Below are positions 7,367 through 13,561 of a stretch of 13,958 nucleotides of DNA, in pieces; the first letter of the stretch is position 1, and every line of letters starts with the position of its first letter. The stretch is taken from positions 1-13,958 of the forward strand of contig JAITWB010000137.1 of assembly GCA_031285525.1 (NCBI GenBank), in the 5' to 3' direction. The notes under the pieces were generated by a model. It did no database searches, was not told where the DNA came from, and saw nothing but the letters and a program-made list of their open reading frames with translations. Source of the DNA: Spirochaetaceae bacterium. Its GTDB lineage: Bacteria; Spirochaetota; Spirochaetia; Treponematales; Treponemataceae. The position numbers and the translations under genes were made by a program.

Positions 7367-8394
7367 TTTAACCTCTCTATATACCAGTTCCTTAAAGTAG
7401 ACTCATCTTTTCTATGCCAAGAACCTGCTTCATCTTCTGTAAAGTTAGCACCATCACCCTGCAACATATTCCGTGTACAGGCATAATTCAATAATCCCCA
7501 CGCTGTCGTCTCTATAACCCTTACAGACTTCATCAAATCATACACATTGAGAGCCGTCTCTATCCCTCCTGTATTTATCCCATGCACTATCCCTATATGG
7601 GCATTGTCATACCGAATTATATCTCCTATCACTATTCTTCTAAACTTCTCTCGTATCTCATTAAAATTTGCTATAGCCATCACACCTGACTCTTCTGTTA
7701 TTTGTTCTGTAAATGCATCATTATCATCACCTATCCCTTCACGATGGATTATCGTCACACTTGCATAATTATTGTTATTATGCGGATACCCTGTATTTCT
7801 CGCCCGAATATCTACATCATGTCCTGTATTCCCTGCGTTTTCTGCCCTATCTCGCATATTCACATCTACCCACTGATAACTATTTCCCCGATACGTCGTT
7901 GCACGCTGCACTAAGCCTATGCAGTCAGTTCCAGATGAGGCTTTGTTCACAAAGTTTAAGTCTGTACCTGGAACGGTATTGGTCTCGGCATTCGAATCTG
8001 CATTCAGCCTCAACCCCAACCCCGGTATATACGACCGTACATCCCCTACCGGTTCCTTCCAGTAATATTTCCACTGGTTATATGCCGCTGTCGTTTCCGT
8101 CCGCTCCTTCATTGTCTTATTCGTTTGAGCGCCGCTTGTCGGGACACCTATTACTCCAATTCCTATCCCGCTCGGAAACTCCGCTGACATACTCTCCAGT
8201 GCTTTCTTTGCAGTTTCTGTCACTCCTGCATTTATCTTATTTGTAAAATACCTCTTCACTGCTTTCAACTGCTCATTCATCTTCCAGATAAAGTCAAACG
8301 GACTGTCCCACGCTTCCAGCCCTTCTTCCACATTATAATCATACGCTACCGTATTATTGTATTGATTCCTGTTTCCACTTCCTCTTGGTCTCAC
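7363..8394 (-). CDS. NlpC/P60-like papain-fold domain protein; possible orphan C-terminal toxin cassette
   Basis: 343 residues from GTG at 8394, chosen because AGAGG lies six bases upstream (8401-8405) and no other start lies between it and the in-frame TAA at 8454-8452. Residues SGTDCIGLVQRA (Cys158) and GDIIRYDNAHIGIVHG (His266) match in order and spacing the catalytic Cys and His blocks of NlpC/P60 cysteine peptidases (DCSGLV and GDLxxY...HVGIY). These normally cut peptidoglycan stem peptides. The third catalytic residue cannot be assigned. There is no signal peptide. The N-terminus (RPRGSGNRNQYNNTVAYDYN) looks like the inside of a larger protein, and the reading frame continues upstream as Pro/Arg-rich residues to a stop beside an IS scrap. 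It may therefore be a detached C-terminal effector domain of a polymorphic or RHS-type toxin, or a decayed wall hydrolase. It is followed with a four-base overlap by the secreted SH3-type gene. Confidence 0.72.
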   Translation of the reverse strand: MRPRGSGNRNQYNNTVAYDYNVEEGLEAWDSPFDFIWKMNEQLKAVKRYFTNKINAGVTETAKKALESMSAEFPSGIGIGVIGVPTSGAQTNKTMKERTETTAAYNQWKYYWKEPVGDVRSYIPGLGLRLNADSNAETNTVPGTDLNFVNKASSGTDCIGLVQRATTYRGNSYQWVDVNMRDRAENAGNTGHDVDIRARNTGYPHNNNNYASVTIIHREGIGDDNDAFTEQITEESGVMAIANFNEIREKFRRIVIGDIIRYDNAHIGIVHGINTGGIETALNVYDLMKSVRVIETTAWGLLNYACTRNMLQGDGANFTEDEAGSWHRKDESTLRNWYIERLK

Positions 8395-8413
8395 TGGTGA
8401 CCTCTTCGTTCGA

Positions 8414-8447
8414 GCGGGTGAAGGGTGCTCATCCGGGCGGGTGAAGG
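8414..8447. repeat. Short direct repeat, 23-bp period
   Basis: GCGGGTGAAGG occurs at 8414-8424 and again at 8437-8447, so one and a half copies of a 23-base unit lie just upstream of the NlpC/P60-like gene. On the - strand it encodes TRPDEHPSPART in the frame of that gene. This could be the boundary of a mobile or recombined segment. Confidence 0.6.
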
Positions 8448-8463
8448 TGTCTTACAGTATAGT

Positions 8464-8611
8464 CAGGGATTGTCGAATAAGGCGGTGTGGGGTTCCTTTA
8501 CCTACTGTTTGGTGCCCGAGGGGGTCAATCGTTTCCAGCAGACAGGGGCAAGAGTGACACCATATCAATTGATGGAAAAACAATCCGTTCAACAGGAATA
8601 GAGATAGATTC
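8464..8611 (+). mobile_element. Remnant of an ISAs1-type insertion sequence
   Basis: The + strand around 8547-8597 encodes GKSDTISIDGKTIRSTG. The I-D-G-K-T-[IL]-R stretch is characteristic of ISAs1-family (DDE_Tnp_1) transposases, where the Asp is part of the catalytic triad. Nothing recognisable as the rest of the transposase lies on either side: the downstream part is replaced by the end of the DUF3791-like gene (stop at 8614) and the upstream part is short. A candidate outer end begins with CAGGGATTGTCGAATAAGG at 8464, but no matching inverted end was found. It is inactive. A second + strand frame, open from at least 8445 to a stop near 8600 (SNKAVWGSFTYCLVPEGVNR), is also present but not recognised. 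This segment accounts for the 219-base gap between 8395 and 8613. Confidence 0.5.
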
Positions 8612-8613
8612 CC

Positions 8614-9069
8614 TCACAGCGGCTCCCCCGCAACATACGACTCATACAAGTACTGGGGACTCTCAAAATACATGCTTGAGTTGTAGTCATCTATCTTGTC
8701 GCTGATCCATGATGTGTAGACGGCGATGAGCGCTTCTGTAAAGGATATGCGCTGTGATTCGGAAATAGCTGCGATCAGGCGTTTGTAGACCTTTCCCATA
8801 TCAAAATGGGTCGGGATACGGAATTTGCCCATACTCACATTGTCAAAACAGCCTTCGGTTATGTCATATGTCGCAATAAGATCACCTGCGGTCTTTTCAA
8901 TGGGTTCACAGTGAAACACATCGGCGAGATCCAAAAGACGGGTGATTTCCGTTGCTCCGAGTTTGAGAACGACTGCACTGCGCTTGTTCTTTGTTTTTCG
9001 CCCTATGTATTCGATGACAGAGCAGACAAAAAATAGGTCGTTTTCGTTTTGGGGTTCTCTACCTATCAT
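8614..9069 (-). CDS. DUF3791-like protein, probable partner (antitoxin) of the DUF3990 protein
   Basis: 151 residues, no signal peptide or membrane segment. The N-terminal half (ENDLFFVCSVIEYIGRKTKN, then ATEITRLLDLADVFHC) resembles the small DUF3791 domain, a helical protein usually encoded next to DUF3990 genes; typical DUF3791 proteins are about half this length. The C-terminal half (GKFRIPTHFDMGKVYKRLIA, then YTSWISDKIDDYNSS) looks like an extra helical domain, so this may be a two-domain fusion. The start overlaps the DUF3990 stop (ATGA, 9066-9069), so the two are produced together. By family context it may neutralise the ADP-ribosyltransferase-like neighbour; no direct evidence is in the sequence. 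The 3' end lies only a few bases from the IS remnant, so the C-terminus could have been altered by the insertion. Confidence 0.78.
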   Translation of the reverse strand: MIGREPQNENDLFFVCSVIEYIGRKTKNKRSAVVLKLGATEITRLLDLADVFHCEPIEKTAGDLIATYDITEGCFDNVSMGKFRIPTHFDMGKVYKRLIAAISESQRISFTEALIAVYTSWISDKIDDYNSSMYFESPQYLYESYVAGEPL

Positions 9070-9521
9070 ACTTGTACCTCATAACTTTCAAGAAAGTGCA
9101 GGCAATCTAAGGATTTCATACTGCACAATGCAATCTGGTGTGTGGGATGGTTGAATTGTGCCAATACCCAAAACTGCTCCCGTGTCAGAATGCCGGATAA
9201 AAAATCCGCCACATAGTTCCAAACCTGATCGTTTGCCATGGAGCCAATAACAATGTCATGAGTATGGGGTTTTCCGCTTCGGCAATCTACGATGAAGTCG
9301 AGCCATGCCTCTGTCATTTCATCAAAGGTTACTATATCGAGACCGTTTTGTTCCGTATATTCATATATGCTCACGATAGGCGTTTGAAAACGTCTTGACC
9401 ATCTTTCAGCTTGTGTTTGTAATTCGGTGCAGTAAAAGCCTTGACCAAAGTCTTTATTCTGTGGGGAAGGCCGTATTTCCGGCTTTGTTATACTACTGTA
9501 ACCGCCATGATATACTTTCAT
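9066..9521 (-). CDS. DUF3990 protein, ADP-ribosyltransferase-like, probable toxin
   Basis: 151 residues from ATG 9521, with AGGG a few bases upstream. Family marks in order: VYHGGY (3-8), KDFGQGFYCT (23-32), QAERWSRR (37-44), HDIVIGSMANDQVW (88-101) and a C-terminal QIALCSMKSLDCLHFL (129-144). These are the conserved blocks of DUF3990, a family regarded as a divergent ADP-ribosyltransferase fold: the YHG block would bind the nicotinamide side of NAD and DFGxGFYxT is the next strand. The target is unknown. The protein is cytoplasmic by sequence. It is the first gene of a two-gene operon with the DUF3791-like partner, an arrangement repeated across gut bacteria and read as a toxin-antitoxin or defence unit. 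A housekeeping ADP-ribosylation role is the alternative. Confidence 0.85.
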   Translation of the reverse strand: MKVYHGGYSSITKPEIRPSPQNKDFGQGFYCTELQTQAERWSRRFQTPIVSIYEYTEQNGLDIVTFDEMTEAWLDFIVDCRSGKPHTHDIVIGSMANDQVWNYVADFLSGILTREQFWVLAQFNHPTHQIALCSMKSLDCLHFLESYEVQV

Positions 9522-9614
9522 ATCCCTATTCTATCATAGCTCATTAGAAAGGTATATTCCTGCTTTTCTGAAAAAACATACAAGAATTTCCCCCGCCCTG
9601 TATGTTTATACAGA

Positions 9615-9645
9615 TTGACAACCACTCCCCCTTTCATTGTAAAAT
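9615..9645 (+). promoter_or_regulatory. Sigma-70-like promoter for the aminotransferase operon
   Basis: A perfect TTGACA lies at 9615-9620. TGTAAA follows at a 17-base spacing (9638-9643), overlapping TAAAAT at a 19-base spacing (9640-9645). Transcription would start at about 9650-9653, on or next to the ATG at 9653. The 131 bases between 9521 and 9653 separate divergent genes, so a promoter for each is expected here; the leftward one is less clear (TATGAT near 9536-9531 is a weak -10 candidate). Confidence 0.45.
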
Positions 9646-9652
9646 GGGGGCT

Positions 9653-10948
9653 ATGATTAGTACACTTGCACAGGAACTTAATACACAGCTTGAAACGGCG
9701 ATTGCCGGGAGGATGCTCTCTGGTTTGGGGCAGCGGCTGTTTTTCCCGAAGGGGATTATTGCTCAGAGCGCGGAAGCGAAGAAATTCGGTAAGAAGGTGA
9801 ATGCCACTATCGGGACTGCCGTGGAAAACGGGAAGCCGGTGATTCTGCCTTCGATTGCGAAGGAACTGCCCTTTCTGACCTCTGCTGAGGCGGTGGGATA
9901 TGCCCCCACTGCGGGAAGTGAGGAGCTGCGGAAGCTTTGGAAGCAGAAGATGGATGAGAAGAATCCGACTCTTGCCGGGAAGGGATGTTCCCTTCCGGTG
10001 GTGACTGCGGGACTCACTGCGGGGATAAGCTGTCTCTGCGACCTTTTTCTCGGCGAAGGGGATGTGCTTCTGACCGCCGATCCCTGCTGGGATAACTATG
10101 CGCTTATCGTGGAGACCCGGAACAATGCGGTTCTCAAGCAGTTTCCCCTCTTTACCGAGACCGGGATCGACATGGAGTCCCTCAGGACGGCGGTGGAGGA
10201 GCAGGCGAAGAGCGGAAAAGTGCGGATACTGCTTAACTTTCCCCAGAACCCTACCGGGTACTCCCCTACCAAGGATGAGGCTGTTGCCATTTGTTCCCTT
10301 GTCAGGGAAACCGCCGAGAAGGGCGCTGACGTAATGGTATGGGTGGACGATGCCTATTTCGGGCTGGACTACGAGGAGAATATCGAAAAGGAATCCCTTT
10401 TTGCCTTTCTCGCAGATATACATGAGCGGGTGTTGGCTGTCAAGATAGACGGTCCCACGAAGGAGGACTATGTCTGGGGCTTCCGTACCGGATTCCTCAC
10501 CTTCGCAGGCAAGGGGATGACTGAGCAGCACTATACGGCGCTGAACCAGAAGCTCATGGGGGCTATCCGTTCGTCTATCTCCTGCGCTTCTACGCCGACA
10601 CAGTCCATACTCGTGAAGTCATGGAGCGAAAGCGGCAATGAAGGCGAAAAGACTGTGTTCCGCCAGATGCTGGAGGAGCGGTATCGGGCGGTGCGCAAGT
10701 GCGTGTCCGAGAAAAAGGGGCATCCGGCGCTCGCTCCCCTGCCTTTCAACTCGGGGAACTTTATGACCCTGGGCTGTACCGGGGTAAATGCCGAAGAACT
10801 GCGGCAGAAGCTCCTCCACGAGTACGGTATCGGGACGATAGCCATCGATGAATCCCATCTCAGGGTTGCCTATTCCAGCGTCGATATCGGGTCCATTCCG
10901 GAAACCTTCGATGCGATATACGAAGCGGCGGAGCAGTTGACCCGTTGA
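9653..10948 (+). CDS. Fold-type-I PLP-dependent aminotransferase (class I/II)
   Basis: 431 residues from ATG 9653; an in-frame ATG at 9602 would place the TTGACA promoter inside the gene and lacks a ribosome site. The family marks line up with aspartate-aminotransferase geometry: NPTG (199-202), DDAY (232-235, Asp for the pyridine nitrogen and Tyr for the cofactor oxygen), Lys270 in GPTK as the likely Schiff-base lysine (36-38 residues after the Asp, as in the family), Arg278 eight residues later (phosphate) and Arg404 in LRVAYSS (substrate carboxylate). The lysine context GPTKEDYVWGFRTG departs from the usual SxSK, marking a distinct subgroup. It would swap an amino group between an amino acid and a 2-oxo acid in the cytoplasm; the substrate is not predictable. 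The stop overlaps the TTG start of the binding-protein gene. Confidence 0.9.
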   Translation: MISTLAQELNTQLETAIAGRMLSGLGQRLFFPKGIIAQSAEAKKFGKKVNATIGTAVENGKPVILPSIAKELPFLTSAEAVGYAPTAGSEELRKLWKQKMDEKNPTLAGKGCSLPVVTAGLTAGISCLCDLFLGEGDVLLTADPCWDNYALIVETRNNAVLKQFPLFTETGIDMESLRTAVEEQAKSGKVRILLNFPQNPTGYSPTKDEAVAICSLVRETAEKGADVMVWVDDAYFGLDYEENIEKESLFAFLADIHERVLAVKIDGPTKEDYVWGFRTGFLTFAGKGMTEQHYTALNQKLMGAIRSSISCASTPTQSILVKSWSESGNEGEKTVFRQMLEERYRAVRKCVSEKKGHPALAPLPFNSGNFMTLGCTGVNAEELRQKLLHEYGIGTIAIDESHLRVAYSSVDIGSIPETFDAIYEAAEQLTR

Positions 10949-12246
10949 GGAACCGTCTTTCCCTCCGCTGTGTCTGCATACTGATTTGCCTTCTCTGCGT
11001 TACCGGCTGCGAAAGAAGAGATGCCGTTTTCACGAATACCGTGGAGACGGCGGTTCTCTGGACAGACAGCGTTGAATTTGTCTCCTATGCGGAGCTTTTC
11101 AACGCCCAGCAGGAGGATTTCAGGATCATCGTTCAGTACCGGGAAAACCCTGCGGAGGCGGTTTCTTCCGCAGGGGATAAGACGCCGGATTTGGTTATCG
11201 GTCCGTGGCTTAAAAATGAACGGATTAGAGCGAATTTCCGTTCTCTGGATACGCTGTTTTCCGGGATCGGGCTGGGGGAGCGTTCTTTTTACGAGGTACT
11301 TCTTGAGCCGGGTAAGATTCAGGGTGAACAATACCTGATTCCGGTGAGCTTTAACCTTCCTGCGGTGATTTTTTCGACCGAGAACCAGGGGCTTATTGCG
11401 GATGACTTTATGCTCACCCTCGATCAGATTCGAGCGGCGGGGGCGGCATTTAATAAGAAGAACAGTCGGGGATTGTTTACTGCCATGGGGTTTGCTCCGG
11501 GGTGGGATCCAACGTTTCTGTATGCGGCAGCAAGCTTGAGAAAGGTTAATTTTCGGGAAGGGGAACCCGCCTTTTTCTGGAATAATGAGGTTCTGGAGGA
11601 TACCATCCTCTGGCTGCGGGACTGGACAGCTTCGGTAAACGATTCGGTTACTGCGGAGGATGATTTTCAGTTTAAGTATCTCTACAGTCCTGAGGTAAAA
11701 CTGGTTACTTCTGGGCGTTGTTTGTTTGCCTATACCACCAGTCATGAGCTCTTCGGTCTGAATCCGGACAATTCGCAGAATATCGAATTCCGCTGGCTCC
11801 GCGGGGATGAGGGCGCTGGCGAAGGAGAGGGCGGAAGCGCAGGCAAGATTCCCCTTATCGATGAGGTTTCCTATCTGGGGATGCACCGAAAGGCGAAGAA
11901 CCGGAATGCCGCCCGGGCGTTTATCCTGTGGTTTTTCGATGAGGATGTGCAGAAGTCCCTGCTTGAGCGGGCTCGTGAGATGGATGTGAGAAATGTGCGT
12001 TTCGGTATTTCCGGCGGGTTTTCTTCCCTGCGGAGTGTGAACGAGCGGGTTTTTCAGCAGATGTATCCCCTGCTTCTCGGGCATCTGCCCCCTGCCTCTG
12101 CGTTCAGGTCTCCCAGTATTCTGCCCCTCCGGTGGAAGGATATGAAGGAAGAGATCGTTATTCCCTATCTGGCGGATGCGGTGTCCTCAGAGGAGCCGAT
12201 AGCGGATCTGGGATTCCGTATCAATGAGTGGCTGAAGCAAAATTAG
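10945..12246 (+). CDS. Solute-binding lipoprotein, family 1 (sugar type ABC importer)
   Basis: 433 residues starting at TTG 10945, which overlaps the aminotransferase stop (TTGA, 10945-10948); GGAG at 10930-10933 could serve it, and no in-frame ATG occurs before the mature domain. The N-terminus is a lipoprotein signal: basic MRNRLSLR, a hydrophobic Cys/Leu/Ile core and lipobox VTGC with Cys22 as the lipidated residue. The mature part has the family 1 pattern: a first strand (AVLWTDSVEFVSYAELFNAQ), TPDLVIGPW (88-96) and a late DEVSYLGMHRKAKNRNAARA followed by FILWFFDEDVQKSL, the usual conserved closing region. It should sit on the outer face of the cytoplasmic membrane and deliver a solute to an ABC importer. 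No permease genes are next to it, so it would use a remote or shared transporter, or act as a sensor partner. The aminotransferase linkage is unusual for this family. Confidence 0.87.
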   Translation: MRNRLSLRCVCILICLLCVTGCERRDAVFTNTVETAVLWTDSVEFVSYAELFNAQQEDFRIIVQYRENPAEAVSSAGDKTPDLVIGPWLKNERIRANFRSLDTLFSGIGLGERSFYEVLLEPGKIQGEQYLIPVSFNLPAVIFSTENQGLIADDFMLTLDQIRAAGAAFNKKNSRGLFTAMGFAPGWDPTFLYAAASLRKVNFREGEPAFFWNNEVLEDTILWLRDWTASVNDSVTAEDDFQFKYLYSPEVKLVTSGRCLFAYTTSHELFGLNPDNSQNIEFRWLRGDEGAGEGEGGSAGKIPLIDEVSYLGMHRKAKNRNAARAFILWFFDEDVQKSLLERAREMDVRNVRFGISGGFSSLRSVNERVFQQMYPLLLGHLPPASAFRSPSILPLRWKDMKEEIVIPYLADAVSSEEPIADLGFRINEWLKQN

Positions 12247-12268
12247 CTTTTAGCAGGATGAGCTTGCA

Positions 12269-13561
12269 TCAGCAATATACATCCTTCACTTCCGGAATGT
12301 TCATCAGAAGCCGCATGGTAAACATCCCGTCCTGATGGCTGAAATTCAGGAGATACCCGTTATCCGCTGCGAAAGCGGCAATGGAACGCACTCCGATCCC
12401 GTGACCTGTCCGGTGAGTCACCGGTAAGCCTCTGCCGTCAAACTCCACAGGTACCGTACAGGGGTTTATGACTTCAAAACCGATTTGCGTACCGCTATGA
12501 ATAAGCTTTGTCCGGATTATACGTTTATCTCTGTCGGTCACCGTGTCCGTTGCGGTGAGTGCGTTCTCCAGGGCATTCGATACCATTACCGACAACTTTA
12601 TCGTGTCTATAGGAAGCGTGCCGGGGATGTTGGAATCGACATACAGCCTCATGTTTTTATCATCCGCCCTGCGTTCAAACCGGGAGAATACTGCATTTAA
12701 CACCGGATCTGCGCAGAGCGCCGCAGGGATTGCATCGGTGAGCGAACGCTGCCAATCAGTATAGACCATTTCTGCTTCCGCTTCTTTGCCAGTGCGGAAC
12801 AGTTCCATAACAGCGCCCATTTCGTGACGCATGTCATGGCGTATTATTTCCATGTCCTGCCGGTGTTTCTTTTCGGACTCAGTTTGTTCCTGCATTGCCT
12901 GTATTTGCAATGAGAAGGTTTTGGCTTGATACGCCTGGGCGGCTTTCTCGTTTGTGGCTATGATGGTGTAGCAGAGAACCCCCAGCCCCCAGAAGCCGAA
13001 ACAGAGCAGTCCGAAATACAAAAGCGGACCTGTCTTGATCCAATCCAGAGATATGAGGGTGATAAACGAAAGAAACGAACCAACCGAATAGAGCACCCAA
13101 TCGCTCCGTTTTCCCACCACAAATATCCGCTCAAAGAGGCCTCGTCCATAGCGCAGCAAGACCACCGAGTAGGTTACCAGCAGAATAATCGACAATGCAA
13201 GAAACAGGATGAGCGCATAGGGACTGTCGGAACCAATGGTTATGCCCACCAGGGCTTCGACGATATGGGTCAGCAAGGCGGTAATCTGGTACTGTAAAAA
13301 GAATGCGAATACGATTTGGAATGGATATCCTTTAAATAACCAGATATTCACCGGTAAAAATAGAATACCTGTGTATTTCTCGGCTGGGGTATCCAAAATG
13401 CCGGTGAAGAGCATCAAAAAGTGTAATCCCACCGAGCACAGGATAAGCATGAAAATCGTATAGACATTTCCGTGTTTTGGACGCATATAGACAAACATAG
13501 CTGAAAGATTGATGAAGGCAACAAAGGGACCGATAATCATGAGGGCATTATCGATGTTCAT
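12269..13561 (-). CDS. Sensor histidine kinase, AgrC/GHKL type with multi-helix membrane sensor
   Basis: 430 residues from ATG 13561, overlapping the response-regulator stop (ATGA, 13558-13561). The first 200 residues hold about seven membrane segments (roughly 7-26, 34-53, 62-78, 82-100, 115-137, 156-172 and 178-201). A helical linker (AYQAKTFSLQIQAMQEQ) leads to the phosphoacceptor box IIRHDMRHEM with His242, then the ATP-binding domain: SNALENAL (328-335, N-box) and GHGIGVRSI (386-394, G-box). This is the HPK10-like architecture of AgrC-type kinases that sense small secreted molecules and pair with LytTR regulators. It phosphorylates the adjacent regulator; the signal is unknown and no peptide-precursor gene is visible. 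The 3' end faces the binding-lipoprotein gene across only 22 bases, with no strong terminator seen. Confidence 0.93.
   Translation of the reverse strand: MNIDNALMIIGPFVAFINLSAMFVYMRPKHGNVYTIFMLILCSVGLHFLMLFTGILDTPAEKYTGILFLPVNIWLFKGYPFQIVFAFFLQYQITALLTHIVEALVGITIGSDSPYALILFLALSIILLVTYSVVLLRYGRGLFERIFVVGKRSDWVLYSVGSFLSFITLISLDWIKTGPLLYFGLLCFGFWGLGVLCYTIIATNEKAAQAYQAKTFSLQIQAMQEQTESEKKHRQDMEIIRHDMRHEMGAVMELFRTGKEAEAEMVYTDWQRSLTDAIPAALCADPVLNAVFSRFERRADDKNMRLYVDSNIPGTLPIDTIKLSVMVSNALENALTATDTVTDRDKRIIRTKLIHSGTQIGFEVINPCTVPVEFDGRGLPVTHRTGHGIGVRSIAAFAADNGYLLNFSHQDGMFTMRLLMNIPEVKDVYC

Noticed and set aside
7713..8246. 177-residue + strand frame opposite the NlpC/P60-like gene
   Set aside because: Ser/Pro/Leu-rich antisense reading with no motif.
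9518..10531. Long open frame on the - strand opposite the aminotransferase gene
   Set aside because: It is rich in Arg, His and Pro with no domain-like pattern, while the + strand frame has all the PLP-enzyme motifs; it is an antisense shadow of GC-rich coding DNA.
10870..12084. 404-residue open frame on the - strand opposite the binding-lipoprotein gene
   Set aside because: No recognisable motif, basic low-quality composition, and the opposite strand carries a lipobox and family 1 binding-protein pattern.
12247..12268. Possible terminator between the convergent genes
   Set aside because: Only about four base pairs of stem and no T run could be found.
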